From assembly GCF_000165465.1 (NCBI RefSeq), contig NC_017455.1:744001-808000 (forward strand): a DNA stretch of 64,000 nucleotides, given 5' to 3'. This DNA is from Halanaerobium praevalens DSM 2228 (GTDB taxonomy: Bacteria; Bacillota; Halanaerobiia; Halanaerobiales; Halanaerobiaceae). Of this stretch, positions 9,511 through 21,591 are shown piece after piece; the first letter of the stretch is position 1; each line of letters starts with the position of its first letter. A model generated the notes under the pieces. It was not told the DNA's origin. It ran no database searches and was given only the letters and a program-made list of their open reading frames with translations. The translations under genes and the position numbers were made by a program.

Positions 9511-9546
9511 AATAAGGGCACTGGTTTACAGTGTCTTTATTTTTTT
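9511..9546 (+). terminator. intrinsic terminator after yebC
   Basis: A 13-bp stem (9511-9523 with 9529-9541, two G-T pairs) closes a 5-base loop and runs into a T-rich tail. Confidence 0.85.
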
Positions 9547-9567
9547 GTTTAATAAACTATTTTAATA

Positions 9568-9576
9568 TGATATAAT
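9568..9576 (+). promoter_or_regulatory. extended -10 promoter of the ruvCAB operon
   Basis: TGA followed by TATAAT (9571-9576). The -35 region (TTTAAT at 9548-9553) is poor, so recognition would rely on the TGn element. Confidence 0.6.
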
Positions 9577-9610
9577 TATATCAAACATTAGTTTGAGAGA
9601 GGTGTAAAAT

Positions 9611-10108
9611 TTGAGAATTTTGGGTATTGATCCTGGCTTAGCTACAATTGGTTATGCTTTAGTAGATAAAGAAACTAATCATTTTGATGTTTTAGAGTAT
9701 GGGGTTATCAAAACCTCTGCTGATACTGAGAATATAAAAAGATTAGAAATAATTCATAGAAATATAGAAGAATTAGTTAAAGAATTTAAGCCAAAAGAAA
9801 TGGCGGTAGAAGAACTTTTTTTCAATAAAAATGTTAAGACAGCCATTGCAGTTGGTCAAGCTAGAGGTGTTATTTTATTAGCTGGTTCACAAGCTGGTTT
9901 AAAAGTTGCAGAATATACACCATTACAGATTAAACAAGCTGTAGTTGGTTATGGTCGGGCTGATAAAATGCAGGTTCAGCAGATGGTTAAATCTCTGTTA
10001 AATTTATCTGAATTACCAAGACCTGATGATGCAGCTGATGCCCTTGCAGTTTCAATTTGCCATGGTCATGTTTATAGTTCTCATTCTGGTTGGGAGGAAA
10101 GATTATGA
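9611..10108 (+). CDS. ruvC: Holliday junction resolvase RuvC
   Basis: 165 aa with the four acidic catalytic residues of the RNase H-like resolvase: D7 (GIDPGL), E67 (AVEELFF), D140 and D143 (DDAADALA). It cuts Holliday junctions symmetrically together with RuvAB. The start is TTG 9611, supported by GAGAGGTG 7 bases upstream and by the universal N-terminus MRILGIDPG. The stop codon overlaps the ruvA ATG (ATGA), indicating translational coupling. Confidence 0.96.
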   Translation: MRILGIDPGLATIGYALVDKETNHFDVLEYGVIKTSADTENIKRLEIIHRNIEELVKEFKPKEMAVEELFFNKNVKTAIAVGQARGVILLAGSQAGLKVAEYTPLQIKQAVVGYGRADKMQVQQMVKSLLNLSELPRPDDAADALAVSICHGHVYSSHSGWEERL

Positions 10109-10701
10109 TAGGTTATTTAGAAGGTGAAGTAATTGAGGCTGAGTTTAATAAAGTTATTTTGGGAATTAATGGTATAGGGTATGAGCTTGAATTAGCTGGC
10201 TTTACTAAACAACCTCGTTTAGGTCAAAAATTAGAAGTTTTTACATATACTTATGTCCGCGAGGATGTTTTGAAATTATTTGCTTTTCCTGAAAAAAGTT
10301 ATAAACAGTTATTTGAAATTTTGATTACTGTTAATGGTATAGGTCCAAGTGCTGGGCTAAATATTTTAAATACAATGCCTGCTGCTAGATTTATTTCAGC
10401 TATTTTACAAAAAAATGAAGTAACTTTAAAAGAAATATCAGGTATTGGTCCTAAAACTGCTCAAAGATTAATACTTGAGCTGCAAAGTAAATTAGAAGAC
10501 TTTGCCTATTTACAAAATAATAATGATTCAGAGCCAGTAGTAACTGAAGAAGATAGACAAGATATTGTAGATGCCTTAACTGTATTAGGTTATAAAATAT
10601 CAGAAATAAATAAGGCGTTGAGGGAAATTGAATTTGAAAGTGAAACTAATGTATCAGAAAAAATAAAATTAACTCTTAGCCAGCTGGGTAAGGAGAGGTA
10701 A
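10105..10701 (+). CDS. ruvA: Holliday junction branch migration protein RuvA
   Basis: 199 aa. It has an N-terminal OB domain ([14 protein letters not shown]...), helix-hairpin-helix motifs in [15 protein letters not shown] and [17 protein letters not shown], and the C-terminal RuvB-binding three-helix domain. RuvA tetramers hold the four-way junction for RuvB. ATG 10105 is chosen: GGGAGG at 10092-10097 is well spaced and the N-terminus matches the family. An upstream in-frame TTG at 10090 would add residues lacking family support. It overlaps ruvC by four bases. Confidence 0.96.
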   Translation: MIGYLEGEVIEAEFNKVILGINGIGYELELAGFTKQPRLGQKLEVFTYTYVREDVLKLFAFPEKSYKQLFEILITVNGIGPSAGLNILNTMPAARFISAILQKNEVTLKEISGIGPKTAQRLILELQSKLEDFAYLQNNNDSEPVVTEEDRQDIVDALTVLGYKISEINKALREIEFESETNVSEKIKLTLSQLGKER

Positions 10702-10703
10702 TA

Positions 10704-11711
10704 ATGGAAAATGAAAGAAGAGTTGTTTCACCCAAGCAAAAAAAGGATGATAATTCTTTAGATAAAGGTTTAAGACCTTTAAATTTAAATGAATATGTTG
10801 GTCAGAGTAAATCTAAAGAAAAATTAAAAATATTTATTCAGGCTGCTAAAGATAGAGAAGAAGCTTTAGATCATGTTATGTTATATGGTCCTCCTGGTTT
10901 AGGTAAAACAACTCTTGCTAATATAATTGCAAATGAGCTTAATGTTAATATTCATCAAACTTCTGGGCCAGCAATTGAGCGTCCAGGGGATTTAGCTTCT
11001 ATTTTAACTAATTTACAGCCAAGTGATGTGCTTTTTATAGATGAAATTCACCGCTTAAATAAAATTGTAGAAGAAGTATTATATCCAGCAATGGAAGACT
11101 ATTGTCTTGATATAATAATTGGTAAGGGTCCAAGTGCTCGCTCAGTTAGGTTAGATTTAGCGCCATTTACTCTTGTAGGAGCAACCACTAAAGCTGGAAG
11201 ATTGAGTTCTCCTCTGAGAGACAGATTTGGAGTTATTAATAGATTAGAATTTTATAATCAAAAAGAATTACAAAAAATTGTTACTCGTTCTGCTGCTATC
11301 TTGAAAATAGAAATTGTTCCACATGGAGCTCTAGAGATTGCAAGGCGTTCTCGTGGTACACCAAGAATTGCTAATCGACTTTTAAAAAGAGTTAGAGATT
11401 TTGCAGAAGTTAAAGCAGATGGTATAATTAATAGAGAAGTTGTTGACTCTGCTTTAAAATTATTAGAAATAGATGAATTAGGTTTAGATCGGATTGATCA
11501 TAAATTATTAGAAACAATAATTTTAAAGTTTAGAGGTGGCCCAGTTGGTTTGAATACCTTGGCTGCTGCAATTAGCGAAGAAACTGAAACAATAGAAGAT
11601 GTTTATGAGCCTTATCTTTTACAGCTTGGATTTTTAGAAAGAACACCTAGAGGCCGGGTTGCTACTGCTAAAGCTTATCAACATTTAAATATTAAACAAG
11701 ATATTGAATAA
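10704..11711 (+). CDS. ruvB: Holliday junction branch migration ATPase RuvB
   Basis: 335 aa AAA+ motor. Walker A is GPPGLGKTT near residue 64, Walker B is LFIDEIHR near 113, and sensor 1 is GATT. The arginine-finger/sensor 2 region contains [20 protein letters not shown]-terminal winged helix follows, ending in RTPRGRVAT. It drives branch migration on RuvA-bound junctions. It begins two bases after ruvA with a GGAGAGG site, completing ruvCAB in the ruvC-ruvA-ruvB order. Confidence 0.97.
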   Translation: MENERRVVSPKQKKDDNSLDKGLRPLNLNEYVGQSKSKEKLKIFIQAAKDREEALDHVMLYGPPGLGKTTLANIIANELNVNIHQTSGPAIERPGDLASILTNLQPSDVLFIDEIHRLNKIVEEVLYPAMEDYCLDIIIGKGPSARSVRLDLAPFTLVGATTKAGRLSSPLRDRFGVINRLEFYNQKELQKIVTRSAAILKIEIVPHGALEIARRSRGTPRIANRLLKRVRDFAEVKADGIINREVVDSALKLLEIDELGLDRIDHKLLETIILKFRGGPVGLNTLAAAISEETETIEDVYEPYLLQLGFLERTPRGRVATAKAYQHLNIKQDIE

Positions 11712-11754
11712 CTAAAGTATTTAATTAAGTAAAAATTTTGGAGGTTATTTTTGC

Positions 11755-13912
<2,158 letters not shown>

Positions 13913-14017
13913 ATTATTTTGATTTATACTAAATAATATTTGCCTTTGAGCAGGAATCTGATAATTATTGTTGAAATAGTTATGAGAGAAAAAAATTAAA
14001 TTAGGAGATGATAATTA

Positions 14018-14329
14018 ATGGAATATTTATACGCTATTTTGCCATGGATTTTAATTTTCGGTATTTTTTGGTTCTTTTTAATTAGACCTCAACAAAAACA
14101 GAAAAAAGAACACCAAAAAATGTTAGATGAATTAACAATTGGTGATAAAGTTGTTACTATTGGTGGAATTAAAGGAAAGATAATCAAAATTAAGGATAAC
14201 AACGTTAGAATAAGAGTTTCATCTAATGTTGATATTGATTTTGTTAAAAATGCTATTTCCAAAATGGAAGAGAAAAATTCTTCAAAAAAGAAAGAGAAAA
14301 AAGAAGAAAAAAATAAAGAAGAAGAATAA
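14018..14329 (+). CDS. yajC: preprotein translocase subunit YajC
   Basis: 103 aa. A single N-terminal membrane helix (about residues 5-23, ending in FFLIRPQQKQKKEH) is followed by a small beta domain (IGDKVVTIGGIKGKIIKI). The C-terminal tail of ~25 residues is almost pure Lys/Glu. YajC associates with SecDF at the Sec translocon, and secD-secF lie two genes downstream. The ~105-base spacer after tgt has no promoter I can defend. Confidence 0.93.
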   Translation: MEYLYAILPWILIFGIFWFFLIRPQQKQKKEHQKMLDELTIGDKVVTIGGIKGKIIKIKDNNVRIRVSSNVDIDFVKNAISKMEEKNSSKKKEKKEEKNKEEE

Positions 14330-14357
14330 TTTTTAGATAAGAACTGAGGGGAATAAT

Positions 14358-14903
14358 GTGAAAAGTGCAGTTAAAGAATTTTTACAGTCTTTAGTAATAG
14401 CAGGAATTTTAGCTTTTTTTATAATTACATTTATTGCTCAATCATTTGTGGTAGATGGCAAGTCAATGGTAAATACCCTTCATGATGGAGAACGGTTATT
14501 TGTAAATAAGTTTATTTATAGATTTCATCCTCCAGAAAGAGGAGATATAGTTGTTTTTTCTCCGAAGGGAGCTCCTAGTAAAAAATACATAAAGAGAGTA
14601 ATCGGTACCCCTGGTGATACTGTCTATATTAAAAATGGAGTAGTTTATGTTAATGGGGAAGCTTTAGAAGAAAATTATTTACCAGAAAAAATGGTTGGAG
14701 ATTTTGGTCCTTATGAGGTTCCAAAAGAAAGAGTTTTTGTTTTAGGAGATAATAGAAATCATAGTGCTGACAGTCGCTTTAAAAGTATTGTAGGTTTTGT
14801 TGACTATGACTCTATTTCTGGTAAGGCTTTTTGGGTTTATTGGCCTTTAACTGAAATGAGAATTATAGATCATCAAAATTACAATTTATCGTTTGAAAAT
14901 TAA
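14358..14903 (+). CDS. lepB: signal peptidase I
   Basis: 181 aa, Gram-positive-type length. An N-terminal membrane anchor (residues ~8-28) is followed by the catalytic Ser36 in GKSMVNTL and Lys79 in KKYIKRVIG, then the conserved VFVLGDNRNHSADSR box. It removes signal peptides from exported proteins on the outer face of the membrane. The start is GTG 14358 with GAGGGG seven bases upstream. Lying between yajC and secD, it completes a protein-export cluster. Confidence 0.95.
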   Translation: MKSAVKEFLQSLVIAGILAFFIITFIAQSFVVDGKSMVNTLHDGERLFVNKFIYRFHPPERGDIVVFSPKGAPSKKYIKRVIGTPGDTVYIKNGVVYVNGEALEENYLPEKMVGDFGPYEVPKERVFVLGDNRNHSADSRFKSIVGFVDYDSISGKAFWVYWPLTEMRIIDHQNYNLSFEN

Positions 14904-14932
14904 TTGTTTATTGTTAGGAGGACATTTATTTA

Positions 14933-16141
14933 ATGAGATATAAAAGAAAAAGAAGAATTAAATTAATTATTATTTTAGCTATTATTGCTTTTGCTGCTTT
15001 TTTATATTTACAGCATGGTATTAATTTAGGTCTTGATTTACAAGGTGGGGCACATATAGTTTTACAAGCCCAACCGACTGAAGATAGAGAAATTGATGAT
15101 ACAGTCATGACGGGGATTAAAAGTGTTATTGAAAGAAGAGTTAACCAATTAGGGTTAAGTGAACCTTTAATTCAGAGAGAGGGTTCTGATCGGATAATAG
15201 TTGAGTTACCAGCAGTAGATAGTCCAAATGAGGCTATCAATACAATTGGTAGAACTGCAATGCTAACATTTCAAAACTCTGCTGGAGAAGTTTTAATGAC
15301 AGGAGAAGCTGTTAAAGATGCTCGAGCTGATCATGATCAGTATGGAAGACCAGTAATTGCTTTTACCTTAACTAATGATGGTTCTGCTAAGTTTGCAGAT
15401 ATTACTAGAAATTATATGGGGAAAAGAATTGCCATAAAGCTTGATCATGAGATTTTAACTAACCCAACAGTGCAAGCAGTAATTGAAAAAAAGGGTCAAA
15501 TAACAGGCTATAATAGTATTGAAGCAGCAGAAGAAGATGCCATTTTAATTCGAGAAGGTGCACTTCCAGTTCCTGTTGAGGTTATTGAGACTAGAACTGT
15601 TGGTCCTACTTTAGGGGCTATTTCAATTCAAAAAAGTATTAAAGCTGGTTTAATTGGACTTTTATTAGTTGCTATTTATATGGTTATTTATTATAGATTC
15701 CCTGGTGTTTTAGCAGCTGTTATTTTAGCAATTTATGGTTTGCTTTTAATGGGAACTATGTCTGGCTTACAAGCAACTTTAACTTTACCAGGAATAGCTG
15801 GTTTAATCTTATCTATTGGTATGGCAGTTGATGCAAATATTATTATTTTTGAAAGAATAAAAGATGAACTTAAATCAGGTAAAACACTTAGAGCAGCAAT
15901 TGATGCAGGTTTTAAAAGAGCCTATACAACAATTGTTGATGCTAATGTAACTACAGTTATGACTGCTCTTATTCTGGCCTATTTTACTAGTGGTACAGTT
16001 AGAGGTTTTGCTGTTACTCTAGGTATAGGTATTATTGTCAGTATGTTTACTGCTTTTTTTGTTACTAGAAATGTGATTGATATTTTTGCTGGCAGTAAAT
16101 TATTACGTGAAAATAAATCTTTCGGGGTCAGAAAGGGGTAA
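14933..16141 (+). CDS. secD: protein translocase subunit SecD
   Basis: 402 aa, the short Clostridial form. There is one N-terminal membrane helix, then the periplasmic P1 region with LNLGLDLQGGAHIVLQ and RVNQLGLSEPLIQREG. C-terminal helices carry the RND-like signature LPGIAGLILSIGMAVDANII. SecD and SecF use proton or sodium motive force to pull preproteins through SecYEG. AGGAGG lies 11 bases upstream of the ATG. It is followed by secF after four bases. The proteins are separate, not fused as in Bacillus SecDF. Confidence 0.95.
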   Translation: MRYKRKRRIKLIIILAIIAFAAFLYLQHGINLGLDLQGGAHIVLQAQPTEDREIDDTVMTGIKSVIERRVNQLGLSEPLIQREGSDRIIVELPAVDSPNEAINTIGRTAMLTFQNSAGEVLMTGEAVKDARADHDQYGRPVIAFTLTNDGSAKFADITRNYMGKRIAIKLDHEILTNPTVQAVIEKKGQITGYNSIEAAEEDAILIREGALPVPVEVIETRTVGPTLGAISIQKSIKAGLIGLLLVAIYMVIYYRFPGVLAAVILAIYGLLLMGTMSGLQATLTLPGIAGLILSIGMAVDANIIIFERIKDELKSGKTLRAAIDAGFKRAYTTIVDANVTTVMTALILAYFTSGTVRGFAVTLGIGIIVSMFTAFFVTRNVIDIFAGSKLLRENKSFGVRKG

Positions 16142-16145
16142 TAAA

Positions 16146-17006
16146 GTGGATATTTTAGGTAAAAGAAAAATATGGTACATTTTGTCATTAACTATAATTG
16201 TCATTGGATTAGGATTTTTATTAATCAATGGCTTGAATTTAGGTATTGATTTTAATGGTGGTACTTTAATGGAATTTAGTTTTAAAGAAGATATTGGTAC
16301 TGAAGCTGTGAGAGATGTATTACAAAGTATTGATATAGCTGCTGATAGTAAGCTTCAGCATTCTGAAGGATCAGGTGAAAATGGAATTATTATTCGAGCT
16401 AGTTCTTTAGAATCAGAAGAAATAATAGCTATTGATGATGCAATTCATTCTGAATTTGAATCAGCAGAAATGCTGAGAACTGAGATGGTAGGACCTACTA
16501 TTGGTAGAGAGCTGAGAATTAATGCTTTATTAGCGATGATTGTAGCCTCTATTGCTATAGTAGCTTATATTAGTTTTAGATTTGAGTTTAGATTTGCTGC
16601 AGTTTCTATAATTACTTTAATGCATGATATTTTAATAACTATTGGTATTTTTGCTATGTTAGGAAGAGAAGTTAATACAGCTTTTGTAGCTGCTTTATTA
16701 ACCATAGTTGGTTACTCTATTAATGATACTATAGTTATTTTTGATAGAATTAGAGAAAATATGAAACTAATGCATAAAGCTCCATTTATTGAGCAGGCTA
16801 ATACTGCTGTTGTTGATACTTTACCAAGGTCAATTAATACTTCAATAACTACTTTAATTACTATTTTAGCTATTTACTTCTTTGGTGGAGCTTCAATTCA
16901 AACATTTATGTTAGCACTCTTTATTGGAATGTTTGCTGGTACTTATTCTTCAATCTTTGTAGCTAGTCCATTATTAGTTACGTGGGAAGAAAAAATCAGT
17001 AAATAA
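16146..17006 (+). CDS. secF: protein translocase subunit SecF
   Basis: 287 aa. It has an N-terminal membrane helix, GIDFNGGTLMEF (the SecF counterpart of the SecD LDLQGG motif), and a C-terminal five-helix RND domain with IVGYSINDTIVIFDRIREN. I chose GTG 16146, which has AAAGGGG seven bases upstream and follows the secD stop. An in-frame start inside secD (16077) would add a hydrophobic extension absent in the family. A terminator follows, ending the export block. Confidence 0.95.
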   Translation: MDILGKRKIWYILSLTIIVIGLGFLLINGLNLGIDFNGGTLMEFSFKEDIGTEAVRDVLQSIDIAADSKLQHSEGSGENGIIIRASSLESEEIIAIDDAIHSEFESAEMLRTEMVGPTIGRELRINALLAMIVASIAIVAYISFRFEFRFAAVSIITLMHDILITIGIFAMLGREVNTAFVAALLTIVGYSINDTIVIFDRIRENMKLMHKAPFIEQANTAVVDTLPRSINTSITTLITILAIYFFGGASIQTFMLALFIGMFAGTYSSIFVASPLLVTWEEKISK

Positions 17007-17030
17007 TAATTAGAAAATCACTCAAACTAT

Positions 17031-17057
17031 AACCCCTCCTATCTTTGGAGGGGTTTC
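17031..17057 (+). terminator. intrinsic terminator after secF
   Basis: A perfect 9-bp GC-rich stem AACCCCTCC/GGAGGGGTT with a 7-base loop, followed by a modest T-rich tail (TTTCTATCTTT). Confidence 0.8.
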
Positions 17058-17082
17058 TATCTTTAAAAAAGGCTGTGATAAA

Positions 17083-18747
17083 ATGGATATGAATTTGCCT
17101 AAACATTATCGCCACTTTCAGCGCTATAGCGAAATTGCACAGATTCTTGTTAAAAATGGTCTTGGTTTTATTATTTCTAATTTAGATTTAAATAAGTATC
17201 TTCCTTTTAAAAAAAGAATAAATACTGACGAAAGACCCAGCAGCAAAATTTTGGCAGTTAGAATCAGAGAAGTTTTACAAGATTTAGGACCTGCTTATAT
17301 TAAATTAGGTCAACTTTTAAGTACTAGAGCTGATATTTTTCCGCCTGTATTTATTACTGAAATGAGAAAATTACAAGATAAAGTTCCAGCAGAAAAATTT
17401 GAAGATATTGAAGACTTTTTAAAAAAAGAGTTAGGATCTAAATTTAAAACTGAAATTATAGACATAAAAGCTGAAGCAGTTGGAGCAGCTTCTATTGCCC
17501 AAACTCATAAGGTAACTTTAAAAAATAGTCAAAAAGCAATTATGAAAATAAAAAGACCGAAAATTGACAAAAAAATAAGTGTTGATTTAGAAATTATGGA
17601 AAACTTAGCTCAGCAAGCAGAAGAAAGAAATGTATTTAATTCTATTATTAGACCAGTAGAAATAATTAAAGAATTTAGAAGGACTATTAAAGAAGAATTG
17701 AATTTTAAAAGTGAAATGGCTAATATTATTAGGTTTAGAAACGATTTTGCCAATAACCAATATATTACAGCACCTGAAGTGTATTCTGAACTTTCTACTG
17801 CTAATATTTTAATTATGGAAGAGATTAAAGGAATCAAATTAAGAAAGATTAGTCCAAATCATCCTCATAATAAATTTATTGCTGAATTAGGAGCTAAATC
17901 GTTAATGCAGCAAGTTTTAATTAATGGTTTTTTTCATGCTGATCCTCATCCTGGTAATATCTTTATAACAGATCAAAAAACAATTACTTATGTTGATTTT
18001 GGAATGGTCGGTCGAATTACAGAGATGGATCGGGATTTAATGGCTTTGCTTTTTTATGCTTTAATTAATAAAAAAATAAATGTTTTAATGGATGTTATTT
18101 TAATTTTAGGTAATAAACCAGATAACTTTAATCGCCGTCGATTTCAACTTGATTTAGAAAAAATATTAGATAGATACTATGGAAGTGATTTAGCTAACCT
18201 TAAGATTAAAGCTGTCTTTGAAGATTTACAATATTTTATTTATGAACATCAAATTAGAATGCCTCAAGAATTCTTTTTACTTTTTAGAGCTATTGCTGTA
18301 AGTGAAGGAGTAGGACAGGATCTTGATCCAAATTTTAATGTAATAGAAGTTGGAAAAGAGTTTATTTCCGAAATTCTAAAAGATAGAATGCAGGTTAATA
18401 AAATAGTTTCACGTTTAGGCTCAGAAGTTTGGAAATTTGGCCGTAAAAAACATGAGCTAAATATGCAGCTTAAATCTTTTTTAGATAAACTTGTAAAAGA
18501 TGATTTCACTGTTAATTTTAGACATACTAATTTAGAAAATTTGATTTCTAGATTAGATATTATTTCTAATCGAATTTCAATGAGTATGATTATTGCTTCT
18601 TTAATTATTGGTTCAACTTTATTAATTCAGACTGATATGGAGCCAAGGGTCTTTAATATACCTCTTTTAGGTTTTATTGGTTTCTCTTTTGCTGGTATTT
18701 TAGGCTTACTGCTTGTTATTTCTATTTTCCGTTCTGGAAAATATTAG
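17083..18747 (+). CDS. ABC1/UbiB/AarF-family atypical protein kinase
   Basis: 554 aa. UbiB-family hallmarks are the KxGQ motif at 74-77 (YIKLGQLLSTRADIFPP), the Ala-rich loop GAASIAQTH, the ATP-site lysine in AIMKIKRP, the HADPHPGN catalytic loop at 285-292 (D287) and DFG beginning at D305. Two hydrophobic helices at the C-terminus (about 505-550) anchor it to the membrane. Family members act in ubiquinone synthesis or lipid homeostasis, often by ATPase activity. No quinone genes are visible here, so the role is open. It stands between the secF terminator and recJ, and may be transcribed with recJ. Confidence 0.9.
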   Translation: MDMNLPKHYRHFQRYSEIAQILVKNGLGFIISNLDLNKYLPFKKRINTDERPSSKILAVRIREVLQDLGPAYIKLGQLLSTRADIFPPVFITEMRKLQDKVPAEKFEDIEDFLKKELGSKFKTEIIDIKAEAVGAASIAQTHKVTLKNSQKAIMKIKRPKIDKKISVDLEIMENLAQQAEERNVFNSIIRPVEIIKEFRRTIKEELNFKSEMANIIRFRNDFANNQYITAPEVYSELSTANILIMEEIKGIKLRKISPNHPHNKFIAELGAKSLMQQVLINGFFHADPHPGNIFITDQKTITYVDFGMVGRITEMDRDLMALLFYALINKKINVLMDVILILGNKPDNFNRRRFQLDLEKILDRYYGSDLANLKIKAVFEDLQYFIYEHQIRMPQEFFLLFRAIAVSEGVGQDLDPNFNVIEVGKEFISEILKDRMQVNKIVSRLGSEVWKFGRKKHELNMQLKSFLDKLVKDDFTVNFRHTNLENLISRLDIISNRISMSMIIASLIIGSTLLIQTDMEPRVFNIPLLGFIGFSFAGILGLLLVISIFRSGKY

Positions 18748-18772
18748 CTCGCGAAATTATTAATATTATTAG

Positions 18773-18791
18773 AGTCTATTCAGAATAGACT
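18773..18791 (+). other. small hairpin upstream of recJ
   Basis: Perfect 8-bp arms AGTCTATT/AATAGACT around CAG. No T tract follows, so it is not a standard terminator. It sits 22 bases before the recJ start and could influence recJ mRNA. Confidence 0.45.
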
Positions 18792-18813
18792 GGACCTGAG
18801 GAGAGTCAAATTA

Positions 18814-21045
18814 ATGGAAAAAATTTGGGAAATTAAAGCAACAAAAATAAAAAATAAACAAAAAAATAATAAAAAGGAAATTTTAAATAAATTATTAGAT
18901 CAAAGAGGTATTTGTAGTCCAGAAGCAAAAAAAAGATATTTAAAGCCTAAATTAAGTTATTTAAGTGATCCTTTTTTAATGCCGGAGATGGATAAAGCAG
19001 TTAATCGAATAAAAAAGGCTGTTAAAAATAAGCAACAAATTCTAATTTATGGTGATTACGATGTGGATGGGATTACTTCTACAGCTTTATTATCTAGGTT
19101 TTTTAAAAAAGCTTTTAATTTGGAAGTGAAAACATTTATTCCAGATAGAATAAAAGATGGTTATGGTTTAAGTTTATCAGCTCTTAAAAAAAATTTAGAA
19201 TTTGATTTAATTATTACAGTAGATTGTGGGATTACTGCGATTAAAGAAGCTGAATTTTTAAAAGATCAAGGAATCGATTTGATTATTACAGATCATCATA
19301 CTCCTTCGGATTTATTACCAGAGGCAAAAGCTATTATTAATCATCACTTAGTAAAAATTGATAATTATTTTGCTGCCGAAATTGCTGGAGTTGGTACAGC
19401 TTATAAATTAGCTCAGGCTTTAAGTCCAATAAGTATTGCTGAAAATAAGGCAGAGTTTTTACCATTGGTAGCTTTAGGTACAGTAGCAGATATAGCACCC
19501 TTAAAAAATGAAAATAGAATTTTTGTTAAAAAAGGGTTACAGTTATTAGTAGAAAATGAAATTTTAGGACTAAAAATTTTAATTGAAGAATTAAAGCTTG
19601 ATCTTAAAAATATTAGTGCTGGTCAAATTGGTTATATTATTGCTCCTCCGTTAAATGCTGCAGGCAGAATTGATAATCCCAAATTAGCATTAAATCTATT
19701 AATTAGTGAAAATAAAGAAGAAAGTATTCAAATCGCTAAAAAATTAATAAAAACAAATAAAAAACGTCAAAAACAAGAAGAGAAAATTTATAAAAATGCT
19801 GAGTCTAAAATTAAGAATTTAAATTTAGAAAAAGAAAAGTCAATTATTTTAGCTGATTCAAGCTGGCATTCAGGCATTATAGGTATTGTAGCTTCTCGTT
19901 TATTAGAAAAATATAATTTACCAGTTATTTTATTTGCTATTGATTCTCAAACTAAAACTGCTAAAGGTTCTGCTAGAAGTATTGCTAATTTAAATATTTA
20001 TCAAGCATTAAAAAGCTGTCAGTCAAAAATAATTGATTTTGGCGGCCATAAAGCTGCAGCTGGTCTCAACCTTGAATTAGATAATTTTGAAAAATTCAAA
20101 TCTCTTTTTCAAGATTATTTAAAAAATAATTTAAGTGAAGAAGACTATGTCAAAAAAATAAAAATTGATCTTGATTTAAGTTTAGAATTGATAACTAAAG
20201 AATTTATTTTGAAACTACAAAAATTTAAACCTTTTGGAGTGTCAAATCCAGCTCCTAAATTTATTTTTAAAAATCTTAAAGCTAAAAAATGCTATCAAAT
20301 GGGTAAAGATAATAAACATTTAAAGATTTATTTGGAAAATGGAGTTCAGGCTGTAGCTTTTAATTTAGGTAAGCAAGCAGCAGCAATTGCGAGTTCTAAT
20401 TTTGATTTAGTTGCCCAGCCTGAAATTAATTATTGGCAGGGTAAAGAAAATTTGCAGTTGAAAGTTAAAGATTATCGGTTAACTGCTGATTCTAAAACTG
20501 TTTTAGTTTTTGAAAATGAAAATTATTTATTTTATGATTATAGAAATCAGTTAAACAAAAAGAATACATTATTAACTATTTTGAATTCAGGTATTATTAA
20601 TCAAGGAGCAGTTTATCTTAATCAAAAAAAACAACGAAAGTATTTAAAGTCAGATCAACCAGAACATTATTTTTTTGGAAGTGAATATCAGTTTGAGAAT
20701 GAATTTTCTCATTTAATTTTTTATTCTTTGCCATTTTCTTTAACTCATTTTTATAAAATAATTAATGCTTTTCAAAAAAGTCAAAAACAGCCAAAAATTA
20801 AAATCATATTGTTATTTACGGAACTAGATTTTAAGTATAATTGTCAAGTTATAGCTTATCTTAAAAAGCAGGAAATAGCTGCTAAAACTGAAAATGAATT
20901 GGACTTTAAAGGCTCAATACGATATAATAAATTATCCAGGCGAATGGATAATTGTAGGAGTTTAGAAGAATTAGCTTTTCAAGATAATCTATTCGAACTG
21001 ATTACAAATGTATCTAATTTTAAGGAGGATAAAAATGGATCTTAG
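18814..21045 (+). CDS. recJ: single-stranded-DNA-specific exonuclease RecJ
   Basis: 743 aa, matching the long Gram-positive RecJ with an extra C-terminal region. DHH-family motifs are YGDYDVDGITS (motif I), ITVDCGI (II), TDHH at 159-162 (III), and GGHKAAAGLN of the DHHA1 domain. It degrades single strands 5' to 3' in recombination and repair. The C-terminal ~200 residues are lysine-rich and poorly conserved. The final 11 bases overlap the start of apt, whose ribosome-binding site is inside recJ. Confidence 0.95.
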   Translation: MEKIWEIKATKIKNKQKNNKKEILNKLLDQRGICSPEAKKRYLKPKLSYLSDPFLMPEMDKAVNRIKKAVKNKQQILIYGDYDVDGITSTALLSRFFKKAFNLEVKTFIPDRIKDGYGLSLSALKKNLEFDLIITVDCGITAIKEAEFLKDQGIDLIITDHHTPSDLLPEAKAIINHHLVKIDNYFAAEIAGVGTAYKLAQALSPISIAENKAEFLPLVALGTVADIAPLKNENRIFVKKGLQLLVENEILGLKILIEELKLDLKNISAGQIGYIIAPPLNAAGRIDNPKLALNLLISENKEESIQIAKKLIKTNKKRQKQEEKIYKNAESKIKNLNLEKEKSIILADSSWHSGIIGIVASRLLEKYNLPVILFAIDSQTKTAKGSARSIANLNIYQALKSCQSKIIDFGGHKAAAGLNLELDNFEKFKSLFQDYLKNNLSEEDYVKKIKIDLDLSLELITKEFILKLQKFKPFGVSNPAPKFIFKNLKAKKCYQMGKDNKHLKIYLENGVQAVAFNLGKQAAAIASSNFDLVAQPEINYWQGKENLQLKVKDYRLTADSKTVLVFENENYLFYDYRNQLNKKNTLLTILNSGIINQGAVYLNQKKQRKYLKSDQPEHYFFGSEYQFENEFSHLIFYSLPFSLTHFYKIINAFQKSQKQPKIKIILLFTELDFKYNCQVIAYLKKQEIAAKTENELDFKGSIRYNKLSRRMDNCRSLEELAFQDNLFELITNVSNFKEDKNGS

Positions 21046-21547
21046 TCAAAAAATAAGAAATATTCCTGATTTCCCAAAAGAAGGGATTTTATTTAAAGAT
21101 ATTACTCCACTTTTGAGAGATAAGGAAGCACTTAAAGAAGCCATAGTAAAAATGGCAGATATGTTTAGAGAACATGAGATTGATTATGTGGTAGGAATTG
21201 AAGCAAGAGGTTTTTTAGTAGGTACTCCTTTAGCTATTGAGTTGGATAAAGGTTTTATCCCAATTAGAAAGCCAGGTAAACTGCCAGATGAAGTATTAAA
21301 TGTTTCTTATCAGTTAGAATACGGAAAAAATGAAATAGAAATACATAAGGATGCTATTAATAAAGGAGATAAAATTCTTTTAGTAGATGATCTATTAGCT
21401 ACTGGAGGAACTACTTTAGCAGCTACTCAAATGATAGAAAGTTTAGGTGGAGAAGTTGTAGGTTGTGCATTTTTATTAGAATTAGATGAATTATCTGGCC
21501 GTGAAGTTTTAAAAAATTATAAAGTTAAATCATTATTAATTAGCTAA
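21035..21547 (+). CDS. apt: adenine phosphoribosyltransferase
   Basis: 170 aa. It salvages adenine with PRPP to AMP. The PRPP-binding motif is ILLVDDLLATGGTT, the N-terminal IRNIPDFPKEGILFKDITP is diagnostic, and GIEARGF is the conserved loop. ATG 21035 is chosen because of AAGGAGG at 21022-21028; an upstream in-frame start at 21008 precedes that site and is unlikely. It lies between recJ and relA exactly as in Bacillus, and overlaps recJ by 11 bases. Confidence 0.96.
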   Translation: MDLSQKIRNIPDFPKEGILFKDITPLLRDKEALKEAIVKMADMFREHEIDYVVGIEARGFLVGTPLAIELDKGFIPIRKPGKLPDEVLNVSYQLEYGKNEIEIHKDAINKGDKILLVDDLLATGGTTLAATQMIESLGGEVVGCAFLLELDELSGREVLKNYKVKSLLIS

Positions 21548-21591
21548 TAATGATTAATTAAACTCTGAGCATTAAAGGAGTATAAGTAGAG

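Noticed and set aside
11712-11754. preQ1 riboswitch before queA-tgt
   Set aside because: The gap is 43 bases and no pseudoknot-like sequence is visible.
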